Notes: generated by a model not told the origin, from the sequence alone. Numbered from the stretch's first letter, positions 9,287 through 19,034 are shown. The stretch: DNA of 64,000 bases from Saccharopolyspora gloriosae (GCF_022828475.1 NZ_CP059557.1:4325470-4389469); one strand, 5' to 3'. Program-made: numbers and translations.

Positions 9287-11725
9287 TCAGCGCGTCGGGC
9301 GGCGGGTTCGCCGGGTGGGGGTGGCGGTGGTGGGGTCGTCCGGCCAGGGGTGCTTCGGGTAGCGGCCGCGGAGGTCGGCTCGGACCTGCGGGTAGCCGGT
9401 GACCCAGAAGGACTCCAGGTCGGAAGTGACCGCCGCCGGGCGCCCGGCGGGGGAAAGCAGGTGCAGCACCAGCGGAATCCGGCCGCCCGCGAGCATCGGG
9501 GCCTGCCGCCAGCCGAAGACCTCCTGCACCTTCACCGGCAGCACCGGCCGATCATCCGAGTAGTCGATCTTGATGCGGGAGCCGGACGGCACCTCGACGC
9601 TCTCAGGCGCGAGCTCGTCGAACCGCGCCGCCTCGTCCCACGGGATCAGGCGGCGCAGCCCGCTCCCCGCTGAGATCCGCGCCAGGTCGGCCCGCTTGCG
9701 GGCTCGGGAGAGCTCCGGCTCCAGCCACGAATCCGCTTGGGACAGCAGGGAATCGTCGTCGACGGCGGGCCAGGGCTCGCCGAGCGCCGCGTGCAGGAAG
9801 CTGATGCGGTGGCGCAGCCGGACCGCGTCCTGGCTCCAGTTCACCAGGTCCAGCCCGTCCGCCCGGAGCCCGTCGAGCAGCGCTTCGCGCACCAGCGCCG
9901 GGTCCGGTTGGCGAAGCGGCCTGCTGTCCACGGTGATCGCGCCGATCCGCTCCTCGCGCACCGCCCGCACGTCGCCGCCCGACCAGCCGACCTCGTCCCG
10001 CACGCTGAGCAGCGGAGCGGCGACTCGCCGGGCCAATCCCTCATCCGCCGGAGCCGCGAGCCGCACCGTGCCGTGCGGCGCGCCGGGTGCGCGGTCGGCG
10101 ACCGCGACCGCCAGCCACTCCGCGTGCCGCAGCGGTGATCCGGTCGGTACTTCGACGGCCGTGCCGGAGGCCATCAGGTAGATCGGCGAATCCGGAGCCC
10201 GCCGCCGCGCGACCCGTTCCGGGAACGCGAGCGCCACGACCTCAGCGGCACCCGCACTCCCCTGCCGCGCCGATGTTCCCGCCCGTTGCGCCAGCCTGCG
10301 GGATTCCCGTCGCCACCGGTCGGAGCCCGGCCCGCCGCGCCGCAGCCGCGCCAGCGCGGAGTCCACATCGGACTCCGAAGTCACGGTGTCGTCGTCGAGC
10401 AGCGCCACGACTTCGCTCGCCGCTCGGGCTCCGGCCCGCTCCGTGCCGTCGAGCAGCGCCCGCGCCAGCCTCGGATGCAGCCCCAGCTGGGCCATTCGCC
10501 GCCCACGGTCGGTCACCGCGCCGCCGGAGTCCAGCGCGCCGAGCCCGCGCAAGACCTCGTGCCCGGCCGCCAGCGGACCGGTCGGCGGCTCGTCCCACCA
10601 GGTCAGCGCGGCACCGTCCGGGGTTCCCCAGCAGGCCAGCTCCAAGGCGAGGCGGGTGAGTTCGGCGGTGCGGATCTCCGGCTCGGCGAACGCGGGCAGC
10701 GTGCTGTGCTCGTGCTCCGGCCAGCAGCGGTAGGCGATGCCCGGCCCCTGCCGCCCGGCGCGGCCCGCGCGCTGTTCGGCTCCGGCCTGCGACACCCGCA
10801 CGGTGGCCAGGCCCGCCAAGCCCCGACGAGTGTCCACTCGGGACACTCGGGACATCCCCGAATCGACGACCGCGCGCACGCCCGGCACCGTCAGGCTCGA
10901 CTCCGCCACTGCGGTCGCGAGCACCACTTTGCGCCGCTTCCCTTCACGCAGGGCGGAATCCTGCTCGGAATGCGGAAGCCGGCCGTGCAGTGGAAGTACG
11001 TCCACATCGGACAGCCCGGACAGCGCGGCGGCGACGCGGCGGATCTCGCCCGCGCCGGGCAGGAAGGTGAGCACGTCGCCGTCCTGCTCGTCGAGCGCGG
11101 TCCGCACCGCCCGCGCCACGCACGCCGCGATCCGCTCGCCCCGGTTCGGCGGCAGGTAGCGGTGCTCGACCGGGAAGGTGCGCGCCTGCGCGTGCAGCAC
11201 CGGGGCGCCGTCCAGCACCTCCGCCGCCCGAGTGGCCGCGATGGTCGCCGAGGTCGCCAGCAGGCGCAGGTCCGGGCGCAGCCCGTCGCGCGCGTCGAGC
11301 AGCAGGGCCAGCAGCAGGTCCGCGTCGAGGTGGCGCTCGTGGCACTCGTCGAGCACCACCACGTCAACGCCGGAGAGCTCCGGATCGGACTGCAACCGCC
11401 GCACCAGCAGGCCGGAGGTGACGACTTCGACGGCGGTGCGGGGACCGCGTACGCGTTCCCCGCGCACCGAATACCCCACGCGCTCCCCGACGTCCTCCCC
11501 CAGCAGCTGCGCCATCCGGCGAGCCGCCGCGCGAGTCGCCAGCCGCCGTGGCTCGGCCACCACCACGCGCAGCCCGCGTTGCGCCAGCGCCAGCGGCACC
11601 AGCGTGGTCTTCCCGGTGCCGGGCGGGGCGACCAGCACGGTCGTGCCGTGCTCGGCGAGCGCGTCGGCGACCTCGCCGAGCACCGGGCGCACCGGCAGGT
11701 CGGGCAGTGCGGAGAACTCGCTCAT
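9287..11725 (-). CDS. hrpB: ATP-dependent helicase HrpB
   Basis: DEAH/DExH-box helicase of about 812 residues. The P-loop GTGKT is at about 36-40, the DECH box at about 126-129, and motif III SAT near 158. Motif V/VI-like segments (DSGMSRVSRVD, QAGAEQRAGRAGRQGPG) follow, and the C-terminus has the HrpB block (IDYSDDRPVLPVKVQEVFGW, LHLLSPAGRPAAVTSDLESFW). The role in RNA or nucleic-acid remodelling is poorly defined in bacteria. I prefer ATG at 11725; a GTG at 11785 would overlap the MarR gene end. It is downstream of marR on the same strand. Confidence 0.92.
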   Translation of the reverse strand: MSEFSALPDLPVRPVLGEVADALAEHGTTVLVAPPGTGKTTLVPLALAQRGLRVVVAEPRRLATRAAARRMAQLLGEDVGERVGYSVRGERVRGPRTAVEVVTSGLLVRRLQSDPELSGVDVVVLDECHERHLDADLLLALLLDARDGLRPDLRLLATSATIAATRAAEVLDGAPVLHAQARTFPVEHRYLPPNRGERIAACVARAVRTALDEQDGDVLTFLPGAGEIRRVAAALSGLSDVDVLPLHGRLPHSEQDSALREGKRRKVVLATAVAESSLTVPGVRAVVDSGMSRVSRVDTRRGLAGLATVRVSQAGAEQRAGRAGRQGPGIAYRCWPEHEHSTLPAFAEPEIRTAELTRLALELACWGTPDGAALTWWDEPPTGPLAAGHEVLRGLGALDSGGAVTDRGRRMAQLGLHPRLARALLDGTERAGARAASEVVALLDDDTVTSESDVDSALARLRRGGPGSDRWRRESRRLAQRAGTSARQGSAGAAEVVALAFPERVARRRAPDSPIYLMASGTAVEVPTGSPLRHAEWLAVAVADRAPGAPHGTVRLAAPADEGLARRVAAPLLSVRDEVGWSGGDVRAVREERIGAITVDSRPLRQPDPALVREALLDGLRADGLDLVNWSQDAVRLRHRISFLHAALGEPWPAVDDDSLLSQADSWLEPELSRARKRADLARISAGSGLRRLIPWDEAARFDELAPESVEVPSGSRIKIDYSDDRPVLPVKVQEVFGWRQAPMLAGGRIPLVLHLLSPAGRPAAVTSDLESFWVTGYPQVRADLRGRYPKHPWPDDPTTATPTRRTRRPTR

Positions 11726-11771
11726 CGCAGCACAGTGTCCAGGTCGTTCGCCGCCGGTCGGAGACTCGGGC

Positions 11772-12215
11772 TCATTCGGACCCACCGGCGAGGTTCTCGG
11801 TGCAGCGGATCAGCAGACCCGACAGCAGATCCCGCTCTTCGGCACCGAAACCGGCCAGCATCCGATCCTCGACCGAGGCCATCACCTCACCCGCCCGCGC
11901 CAGCCGCTGCACGCCGAGCGGAGTCAGCCGAGCCGGCCGCGCCCGCCCCGTCGTGGGACGGTCCGCGACCTCAACGAGGCCGTTGCTCCGCAGACCCGAG
12001 AGCACGTCCTGCAAGGACTGGCGGGTGACGAAGCAGAGCCTGGCCAGTTCCGCCGAGGACGCGCCCGGGTGTTCGTCCAGCGCGCGCAGCACCGCGTACT
12101 GCGAGATCGTGACGCCGCCGTCGCGCAGTTCGCGGTCGCACTCGTGGCGCAGCAACTGCTGGACGCGCTTGACCAGGTATCCGGGCCGACGCTCGGTGTG
12201 CCCCTCTTGACTCAC
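11772..12215 (-). CDS. MarR-family transcriptional regulator
   Basis: Winged-helix regulator of about 147 residues (ISQYAVLRALDEHPGASSAELARLCFVTRQSLQDVLSGL, then the wing with RPTTGRARPARLTPLG). The start is taken as GTG at 12215, with AGGAT upstream; a GTG six codons earlier (12233) is possible. It is divergent from a small monooxygenase gene across 60 bp containing two copies of the same palindrome, consistent with autorepression and control of the neighbour. Confidence 0.88.
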   Translation of the reverse strand: MSQEGHTERRPGYLVKRVQQLLRHECDRELRDGGVTISQYAVLRALDEHPGASSAELARLCFVTRQSLQDVLSGLRSNGLVEVADRPTTGRARPARLTPLGVQRLARAGEVMASVEDRMLAGFGAEERDLLSGLLIRCTENLAGGSE

Positions 12216-12259
12216 GTAAGGATCCTGACACACACTGATTCATGTCAGGAACCTGACAT
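12216..12259. promoter_or_regulatory. Tandem MarR operators
   Basis: ATGTCAGGAACCTGACAT at 12242-12259 is an 8+8 bp inverted repeat around AA. A second, 6-of-7 matched copy, GTAAGGATCCTGAC, lies at 12216-12229 directly upstream of the MarR start. Both lie between the divergent MarR and monooxygenase genes, so MarR binding is the likely function. Confidence 0.75.
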
Positions 12260-12275
12260 ACGAAAGGAACCGGGA

Positions 12276-12611
12276 ATGCCCAGCACCATCCAGCCGAACG
12301 CGCCGCTGGCGACCCTGATCAACGTCTTCACCGTGCGCCCGGAGCGCCAGCAGGAGCTGGTCGACCTGCTCAACCAGGCGAGCGAAGAGGTCATGATCAC
12401 GCTGCCGGGCTTCGTGTCCGCCAGCATCCACGCCAGCACCGACGGCACCAAGGTCGTCAACTACGCGCAGTGGAGCGACGCGGAAGCGTTCCAGGCCATG
12501 CTCGCCAACCCGGTCGCGCAGCCGCACATGAACGCCGCCGCCGAAGTCGCCGAGTCCTTCGACCCGCACCTGTACACGGTCGAGGCGGTCCACTCGGTCG
12601 ACGAGATCTGA
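12276..12611 (+). CDS. Antibiotic biosynthesis monooxygenase-like protein
   Basis: 111-residue ABM-fold (ferredoxin-like barrel) protein: LINVFTVRPERQQELVDLLNQASEEVMITLPGFVSASIHAS, then VVNYAQWSDAEAFQAM. Such proteins are small cofactor-free monooxygenases or quinol-type oxidases, or simply dimeric ligand binders. The exact substrate is unknown. The ATG at 12276 has AAAGGAA upstream. Expression is probably controlled by the divergent MarR regulator through the palindrome 18 bp upstream. Confidence 0.85.
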   Translation: MPSTIQPNAPLATLINVFTVRPERQQELVDLLNQASEEVMITLPGFVSASIHASTDGTKVVNYAQWSDAEAFQAMLANPVAQPHMNAAAEVAESFDPHLYTVEAVHSVDEI

Positions 12612-12630
12612 CCGTCCCACCCGGACGGCA

Positions 12631-13617
12631 TCAGCGGGGCGGGAGGCGGCGGCGGATGTGCTCCAGCACGTCGGACAACGTCGAGGACGGCCCCGCTTCC
12701 CTGACGACGGCGCGGTGGAGGAGGTGCTCCGTCCGAACGGAGCTGCGCCGGCCGAGCGTCGGCACCACCGCGGTCGCAGCTCGTTCGGCTTCCGCGACGT
12801 CACCGGCCGCGAGCGCCGAGTCGAGCAGGCACGCCCGGTGGACGTGGAGCGCCCACCGCTGGCTCACCGCCTCGGACGCCAGCTCCACCGCACTGTTCAA
12901 CAGCGGCAGGGCCGCACCGTGCCTGCCCAGCGACGCGTGCAGGCTTCCGGCGTGGCCGTCGAGCTCCCGCTCGTTGAACCACCACGCCCAAGCGGGATCA
13001 CGGCCGCTGACACCGTCACCGAACGTCGCCCGTGCGTGATCGAACGCGTGAAGAGCCGCCGTCTCATCTCCGAGCTCCCCCAGTGCACGGGCCTTCCGGA
13101 GCCGGAACAACGCCCGCACCCGAGTGGGGACGCGGGAGTCCTCGCCGAAGTGCTCGGAGATCCGCAGGGCCTCCCGCGGACGCCCGGAGTTCGTGCTCGC
13201 CAGAGCTTGGTTCGACAGGATGAACCACTGCATCGAGGTGTCACCGGCAAGCCGCGCCAACCTCAACGCCGCCGAATTGATCAGCCGCGCGTCGTCGTGG
13301 CGCCGCGCGTCGATGAGCATCCACCCCGCCACCTCGCCCAGCTCCGCGGCCGCCGCCCGCAGGTCGCGTTCCAGCTCGGTCCGATAACGCCCCGACGCCA
13401 GAACCCGTTGCGCATCCCGGAAACACCGCACCACCGCGTCAACGACCGCGCCCGAACCGAGCAACGAATCCAGCCGCACGAACCGCGCCACCGCCTCGCG
13501 CAACGACGCCGCGAACTCCGCGCCCGCAGGAGGACCGTCGTCCACCGAAGCGAGCCCGATTCGGGACATCGGTTCACGCCGCTCGCGCGGGCTTTCGTCG
13601 GGTTGACCCACGGTCAC
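12631..13617 (-). CDS. TPR-like protein resembling C-terminal part of XRE/TPR regulators
   Basis: 328-residue alpha-helical protein. The helical repeats (LINSAALRLARLAGDTSMQW, ALASTNSGRPREALRISEHF, HASLGRHGAALPLLNSAVELA) resemble the TPR-like effector part of large actinobacterial helix-turn-helix proteins. No N-terminal helix-turn-helix is present here or in the 150 bp upstream. It is either a standalone effector or a gene that lost its DNA-binding part. It is convergent with the monooxygenase gene (19 bp gap). A second in-frame ATG occurs 16 codons in. Confidence 0.6.
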   Translation of the reverse strand: MTVGQPDESPRERREPMSRIGLASVDDGPPAGAEFAASLREAVARFVRLDSLLGSGAVVDAVVRCFRDAQRVLASGRYRTELERDLRAAAAELGEVAGWMLIDARRHDDARLINSAALRLARLAGDTSMQWFILSNQALASTNSGRPREALRISEHFGEDSRVPTRVRALFRLRKARALGELGDETAALHAFDHARATFGDGVSGRDPAWAWWFNERELDGHAGSLHASLGRHGAALPLLNSAVELASEAVSQRWALHVHRACLLDSALAAGDVAEAERAATAVVPTLGRRSSVRTEHLLHRAVVREAGPSSTLSDVLEHIRRRLPPR

Positions 13618-13771
13618 CCATCATGGCCACCCGCTGACCTGGCGTCCACGCGTCTCGGAGTGGCCACTGCCACCACGAGCGACCCGGTGCGGACCGACTC
13701 GGTCGCGCGAACTCTGACGCCACCCACCCCACCCGCTGCCGCCGGGCACCGGGAAGTGGTGCAATCGGGGC

Positions 13772-14470
13772 ATGGCTGAGAACCCACTGCAGAACGTGAC
13801 CTTCCCCAGCAACGGGGGCACCGCGCACGGCTACCTCGCACTGCCGGAGTCCGGGAGCGGACCCGGGCTCGTGGTGATCCAGGAATGGTGGGGCCTGACC
13901 GACCACATCGCCGACGTCACCAACCGGTTCGCCGCCGAAGGATTCGTCGCGCTCGCCCCCGACCTCTACGGCGGCCGCACCACGCACGACTCCGACGAGG
14001 CCGGTCAGCTCATGCAGGACCTGCCGGTGGACCGGGCAGCCCGCGACCTTGGCGGCGCGGTGGACTACCTGCTGTCCCACGAGGCCGTCACCAGCTCGAA
14101 GATCGGCTCCGTCGGCTTCTGCATGGGCGGCGGTTTTGTGCTCGTGCTCGCCGCGCAGCAGGGCGACAAGATCGGTGCCGCGGTGCCGTTCTACGGCGTG
14201 CTCGGTGAGGACTACCCCAGCTTCGAGAACCTCACCGCGCCGCTGCTCGGGCACTTCGGCGAGCAGGACTCGATGGCGCCGCCGGACGCCGTGTCCGCGC
14301 TCGCCGACCGGATCGAATCCGAGTCCGGAACCCGCCCCGACTTCCGGATCTACCCGGCCGGCCACGCGTTCTTCAACGACGAGAACCACATGGGCACCTA
14401 CGATCCCGAGCAGGGTGCGAAGGCGTGGGGCGCCACCCTCGAATTCCTCCGCGCCAAGCTCGACCGCTGA
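13772..14470 (+). CDS. Dienelactone hydrolase family protein
   Basis: 232-residue cytosolic alpha/beta hydrolase. The family triad is visible: Cys 117 in GFCMGG, Asp 166 in GEQDSMAP and His 198 in PAGHAFFND; Glu 38 lies in QEWWG. Dienelactone hydrolases open cyclic lactones in chloroaromatic catabolism, but many family members act on other esters and no aromatic pathway is nearby. The length is normal. Two Family A repeats follow the stop codon, then a TetR gene in the same direction. Confidence 0.88.
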   Translation: MAENPLQNVTFPSNGGTAHGYLALPESGSGPGLVVIQEWWGLTDHIADVTNRFAAEGFVALAPDLYGGRTTHDSDEAGQLMQDLPVDRAARDLGGAVDYLLSHEAVTSSKIGSVGFCMGGGFVLVLAAQQGDKIGAAVPFYGVLGEDYPSFENLTAPLLGHFGEQDSMAPPDAVSALADRIESESGTRPDFRIYPAGHAFFNDENHMGTYDPEQGAKAWGATLEFLRAKLDR

Positions 14471-14482
14471 CCCGGGCCGACT

Positions 14483-14595
14483 CAGGTGAACGCCTCCTTC
14501 GCCCGGTCCGGTCGAACGGGGCATTCACCTGATGTCGCCGGTGAGGTGAAAGCCCCCTTCGCCCAATAGGATCGGGCGAATGGGGCACTCACCTC
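14483..14595. repeat. Family A palindromic elements (two copies)
   Basis: Units at 14483-14531 and 14543-14595. The second is a near-perfect hairpin of about 22 bp: GAGGTGAAAGCCCCCTTCGCCC pairs with GGGCGAATGGGGCACTCACCTC around AATAGGATC-type bases. Its right arm contains the ATG (14580) of the following tetR gene. Confidence 0.8.
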
Positions 14596-15218
14596 AGCCA
14601 GCTCGACTCGAACCGACCACGGTGGTGGCCGAAGCGGTGCGGATGCTCGACGAGCACGGGCTGGCCGCCGTGACCCTGCGGGCGGTGGCCGACCGGCTCG
14701 GCGTGCGGATGAACACGGTGCTCTGGCACGTGAAGAGCAAAGCCCGGCTGCGCGAGCTGATGGCGGACGCGCTGATCGGCGAGATCGACTTCGACGATCT
14801 GCCCGAACCCTGGGAATCACGGGTGCACGAGATGCTCCACCGGCTGCGCCGGGTGCTGCTGTCCCACCGAGACGGCGCCGCCGTCGTCACCGGGACCTAC
14901 GCGCTCGAACCGCACACCCTGCGGTTCGCCGAAGAACTCACCACCACCCTGCTGCACGGCGGGCTCGGCGCGAAGGAGACGTCGTGGGCGGTGTGGACCA
15001 CGCTCTACGTCACCCTCGGGCTGGTGCAGGAGGAACAGGCGCCCGCCGGCCCCCGCCCGGCCACTCTCCGGCACGCGATCACCGAGCAGCACTACCCCGC
15101 ACTGCACAGCATCCTCGGCGACTTCACCGAAACCGACTTCGAAGCCCGCTTCGACTTCGCCATCACCGCCCAGCTCACGGCCCTCCGCGCACGCATTCAT
15201 CAGCAACCCGCCTCGTGA
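14580..15218 (+). CDS. TetR-family transcriptional regulator
   Basis: 212-residue repressor. The N-terminal HTH is VVAEAVRMLDEHGLAAVTLRAVADRLGVRMNTVLWHVKSKARL. The C-terminal domain resembles the tetracycline-repressor class (RLRRVLLSHRDGAAVVTGTYA, FAEELTTTLLHGG). The only good start is ATG at 14580 with AGGAT about 8 nt upstream. This codon sits within the right arm of a Family A repeat, so the first six or so residues are repeat-encoded. GTG codons 14-15 codons later are alternatives. No target is evident. Confidence 0.85.
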   Translation: MGHSPQPARLEPTTVVAEAVRMLDEHGLAAVTLRAVADRLGVRMNTVLWHVKSKARLRELMADALIGEIDFDDLPEPWESRVHEMLHRLRRVLLSHRDGAAVVTGTYALEPHTLRFAEELTTTLLHGGLGAKETSWAVWTTLYVTLGLVQEEQAPAGPRPATLRHAITEQHYPALHSILGDFTETDFEARFDFAITAQLTALRARIHQQPAS

Positions 15219-15402
15219 CCTCCTGGCCGCACGGGTTCGCCGTTTCGTGAGAGATCGAACGATCCCGGCATCGAGGAAGACCGCGTGCATCGACCGCAGT
15301 CGCCGGTCATCGGGGTTGATGGGGATCGGAGTGTGAGCGGCGCTGTCCGATTCCTCGCGAAATCGCGGCGACCGAAAGGGGATGTGCTCGGGCACGACGA
15401 AA

Positions 15403-15431
15403 GGGGCGTGGTGCGCGGTGCACCACGCCCC
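15403..15431 (-). terminator. Hairpin terminator after gnd
   Basis: GGGGCGTGGTGC (15403-15414) pairs perfectly with GCACCACGCCCC (15420-15431) across a 5-nt loop. It lies 41 bp beyond the 6-phosphogluconate dehydrogenase stop. The minus-strand sequence after it is TTTCG, a weak T-run. The rest of 15219-15472 shows no gene. Confidence 0.7.
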
Positions 15432-15472
15432 CGGAGTCGCTCACGAACGGCCGGAGCCGTCGTGGGAGTTCG

Positions 15473-16909
15473 TCAGGCGGATTCCTCGGCGCGGTTGGTG
15501 TCCCAGCGGGTGTGGAAGGACCCCTCGACGTCGGTGCGCCGGTAGGTGTGCGCGCCGAAGTAGTCACGCTGGGCCTGCGTCACCGCAGCAGGCAACCGCT
15601 CGGCCCGCAGCGCGTCGTAGTACGACAGCGCCGCCGAGAAGCCGGGCGTCGGAATGCCGACTTCGGCGGCCGTGGCCACCACGCGGCGCCACGCCTGCTG
15701 CGCATCGGCGAGTTCGCGGGAGAACTCGGCGTCCGCCAGCAGCGTCGGCAGCGAGGGATCGTTCTCGTAGGCGCTGCGGATCCGGTCCAGGAACGCGGCG
15801 CGGATGATGCAGCCGCCGCGCCAGATCGTGGCCATCGCGCCGAGGTCGACGTCCCAGCCGTACTCCTTGCTGCCCACCGAGATCATGTTCCAGCCCTGGG
15901 CGTAGGACACGACCTTCGACGCGTACAGCGCCTTCTCCACGTCCTCGGCGAGCCGCTTCGCGTCCTCGGCGGACAGTTCGGTGGGCTGCGGCCCGGCCAG
16001 CCCCTGCGCGGCCTCGCGCAGGTCGCCGTGCCCGGACAGGCTGCGCGCGAACACGGCCTCGGCGATGCCGTTGACCGGCACGCCCAGTTCCAACGCGGTC
16101 TGCACCGTCCAGCGCCCGGTGCCCTTCTGCTCCGCCTGGTCCTGGATGACGTCCACGAACGCGGCGCCGGTGCGGGCGTCGGTGTGGGTGAGGACTTCGG
16201 CGGTGATCTCCACCAGGTACGAGGCGAGCCTGCCTTCGTTCCAGCTGCGGAACACCTCGGCGATGCGGGCCGGGTCCAGCCCGCCCGCACGGCGCAGCAG
16301 GTCGTAGGACTCGGCGATGAGCTGCATGTCGGCGTATTCGATGCCGTTGTGCACCATCTTCACGAAGTGCCCTGCACCGCCGGGGCCGACGTGGGTACAG
16401 CAGGGCGTGCCGTCCACGTGCGCGCTGATCTTCTCCAGCATCGGCCCGAGCGACTCGTAGGCCTCCGCCGAGCCGCCGGGCATGATCGACGGCCCGTTGA
16501 GCGCGCCCTCCTCGCCGCCGGAGATGCCGGTGCCCACGAAGTGCAGGCCGCGGCCGCGCATCGCCTCGTCGCGGCGACGGGTGTCCTCGAAGTGCGCGTT
16601 GCCGCCGTCGATGATCACGTCGCCTTCGTCGAGCAGCGGCGCCAGCTCGTCGATCACGGCGTCGGTCGGCCCACCGGCCTTGACCATGATGACGACCCGG
16701 CGGGGCCGCTCCAGCGAAGCGACGAGATCGGCCACGGACTCCGCGGCGACGAACTCGCCTTCCTCGGCGAACCGCTCCATGAACTCGTGGGTGCGGCCGA
16801 CGGAGCGGTTGTGCACGGCGACGGTGTAGCCGTTGCGCGCGAAGTTGCGGGCCAGATTGCGCCCCATCACGGCAAGACCGGTGACGCCTACCTGCGCCAG
16901 CTTCGACAT
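15473..16909 (-). CDS. gnd: 6-phosphogluconate dehydrogenase, decarboxylating
   Basis: Oxidises and decarboxylates 6-phosphogluconate to ribulose 5-phosphate with NADP+ in the oxidative pentose phosphate pathway. The 478 residues match the long form of the enzyme. The N-terminal Rossmann motif is GLAVMGRNLARNFARNGY, NADP discrimination residues lie near HNRSVGRT, and substrate-binding motifs are GISGGEEGAL, VKMVHNGIEYADMQLI and the signature IQDQAEQKGTGRWT. It ends with the usual dimer tail. It is monocistronic, with a hairpin terminator downstream. Confidence 0.95.
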   Translation of the reverse strand: MSKLAQVGVTGLAVMGRNLARNFARNGYTVAVHNRSVGRTHEFMERFAEEGEFVAAESVADLVASLERPRRVVIMVKAGGPTDAVIDELAPLLDEGDVIIDGGNAHFEDTRRRDEAMRGRGLHFVGTGISGGEEGALNGPSIMPGGSAEAYESLGPMLEKISAHVDGTPCCTHVGPGGAGHFVKMVHNGIEYADMQLIAESYDLLRRAGGLDPARIAEVFRSWNEGRLASYLVEITAEVLTHTDARTGAAFVDVIQDQAEQKGTGRWTVQTALELGVPVNGIAEAVFARSLSGHGDLREAAQGLAGPQPTELSAEDAKRLAEDVEKALYASKVVSYAQGWNMISVGSKEYGWDVDLGAMATIWRGGCIIRAAFLDRIRSAYENDPSLPTLLADAEFSRELADAQQAWRRVVATAAEVGIPTPGFSAALSYYDALRAERLPAAVTQAQRDYFGAHTYRRTDVEGSFHTRWDTNRAEESA

Positions 16910-17048
16910 GAATACCTCTTTCGGCGTCCGGATGACTCACTGGAACAACTCACTCGTCGAGCTCGGTGTTCCCCAGTGGTCGGAGATCACCTCGACGGGT
17001 GTTGCCCAGCATGGTGCACACCACACCGGCTTCGGGCGAGCGATGGGG

Positions 17049-18248
17049 TCAGCCGTCCAGGTCCTCGATCGTGGTCACCGAAGGCCGTTCGGTTCCGCGC
17101 AGCCCTTCGGCGACCTGCTCCGCGTCCTCCAGCACTCGGATCACGTTGCGGTGCGCCAGCTTCGCGAGGTCCTCGTCGGACCAGCCGCGGTCGATCAGCT
17201 CCGCGAACAGGTTCGGGTAGCTAGCCACGTCGGCCAGGTCCGCCGGGGTGGTGTCGACCCCGTCGTAGTCGCCGCCGATGCCCAGGTGGTCGATGCCGGC
17301 GATCTCCCGCATGTGGTCGAGGTGGTCGGCGACGGTGGCGGCGGTCGCGACGGGCCGGGGGTGCTCCGCCTCGTAGTTCTCGCGGAACTCCCGCGTCGCC
17401 GCGTCCGTTCCGTGCGAGTCGAACCCGGCCTCGGTCGCCGCGGCGCCGAGCGCGCGCACCCAGTCCCGGGCCTCCTGCAGCACGAACCCGGGCACGAAGG
17501 TGGCCATCGCGACTCCGCCGTTGGCGGGCAGCGAGGCCAGCACGTCGTCGGGGATGTTGCGCGGGTGATCGCACACCGCGCGGGAGGACGAGTGCGAGAA
17601 CAGCACCGGCGCGCGGGACACCCGGATCGCGTGGCGCATGGTGTCGGCGGAGACGTGCGAGAGGTCGACCAGCATGCCCAGCCGGTTCATCTCCCGCACC
17701 ACTTCTTCGCCGAACGCGGTCAGTCCGTGCGCGGCGGGCTCGTCGGTCGCCGAGTCGGCCCACGGAACGTTGTCGTTGTGCGTCAAGGTCAGGTACCGCA
17801 CTCCGCGCGCGTAGAACGCGCGCAGCGTCGCCAGCGAGCAGGCGATGCTGTGCCCGCCCTCGGCTCCCATCAGCGAGGCGATGCGGCCCTCGGCCAACGC
17901 GGCCCGGATCTCGGCGGCGGTACCCGCGAGCCGCAGCTCATCGGGGTGGCGCTGCACGAGTCGCAACACGCAGTCGATCTGCTCCAAGGTGGCCGACACG
18001 GCCCGGTCCCCCTGGTACTCGGCTTTGACGTAGACGGACCAGAACTGCCCGCCGACGCCTCCCGCGCGCAGCCGCGCGAGGTCGGTGTGCAGCGTTCCCG
18101 ACTGGTCCCGGGCGATGTCCAACGCGTCCAGGTCGTAGGCGCCGTGCTGCCGCAGCGCCCACGGCAGGTCGTTGTGCCCGTCGAGCACCGGGTGCTCGGC
18201 CAGCAGCTCCCGTGCTCGTCGCGCCGAGGTCGGTTCCGCCTTGGTCAT
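17049..18248 (-). CDS. Membrane dipeptidase (renal dipeptidase, M19) family
   Basis: 399-residue zinc peptidase of family M19, cleaving dipeptides. Metal-site motifs are visible: DGHNDLPW near the N-terminus, [51 protein letters not shown] and [10 protein letters not shown]. There is no obvious signal peptide, so it is probably cytosolic. It is 139 bp upstream of gnd on the same strand and likely separately transcribed. Confidence 0.92.
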   Translation of the reverse strand: MTKAEPTSARRARELLAEHPVLDGHNDLPWALRQHGAYDLDALDIARDQSGTLHTDLARLRAGGVGGQFWSVYVKAEYQGDRAVSATLEQIDCVLRLVQRHPDELRLAGTAAEIRAALAEGRIASLMGAEGGHSIACSLATLRAFYARGVRYLTLTHNDNVPWADSATDEPAAHGLTAFGEEVVREMNRLGMLVDLSHVSADTMRHAIRVSRAPVLFSHSSSRAVCDHPRNIPDDVLASLPANGGVAMATFVPGFVLQEARDWVRALGAAATEAGFDSHGTDAATREFRENYEAEHPRPVATAATVADHLDHMREIAGIDHLGIGGDYDGVDTTPADLADVASYPNLFAELIDRGWSDEDLAKLAHRNVIRVLEDAEQVAEGLRGTERPSVTTIEDLDG

Positions 18249-19034
18249 GGCACCTCACGTTCGTTCGATCTCTCCGCCGCCACACGGTGTCTACCCGTCG
18301 CGACATCGCGCTTCAAGACGATCGCGGGAACTGTTCGGTCACTCGGACACCGGTCCACTGTGGAGTCCGGAGGGCGGCGCAACCGATCGCTCGTGCCGCC
18401 GCGAACAGTGACGATTCCGGCGAACGCAGAGCGAACGACGTATGTGATCACGCTGCGCGAGCGGTCCACCACCAACCCGCGTCACCCCATAGTTGATCTT
18501 TTTCCGGACAAATAACTCGTTTTTCATCTCGCCGCTCTCGGCCACGCGATGCCGCGAACGCGGCCGCACCGCCGGAACCCCTGGTCAGAAGCGAACACCC
18601 GGACGAACGTGAAACTTCTTCTTCACTCTCAGCGGAGCGATCTCACTCATCGCGAACCAGCCGTGACCACGAGACTATGTCCGCACTCACTCTGCGTGAT
18701 TCGCTATCGCGCAGTCACCTTTACCCGAATGTGGGTTTGGCCGACACCCGGAAAGTGCAATAAGCTGAAATCAGGTGAGAACGGAACTCCGGTTCGGCCG
18801 GCTTCGACCAATCGAGGCCGGTGACCACCTGTCCGGAACCAGCGCCCAGACCCGGCAACACGTAGCGGCGTGGACGATTTCCGGGAATCCGAAACCACAG
18901 TGGATCCGCCCTGAAAGGGCTCGCACACCGTGGAATCGGCGGTACAACCCTTTTCGAGAGACCGTTCCGCTCGGTGCGCCGGATTCCGGATCCGGCGCAC
19001 CGCACGAACCTGTTCGAGCACGAGGAGACTCACC
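18249..19034 (+). other. 786-bp intergenic region / long leader of the 19035 gene
   Basis: No convincing gene. The part 18480-18770 is more AT-rich than its surroundings. A possible promoter, TTGGCC then TAAGCT 18 nt later, lies near 18737-18766, which would give a leader of over 250 nt for the gene at 19035. The leader ends with a strong 13-bp hairpin (18972-18984 pairing with 18990-19002, loop TCCGG) about 20 nt before the ribosome binding site GAGGAG. The hairpin lacks a T-run, so attenuation or translational control is possible but unproved. Confidence 0.4.
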
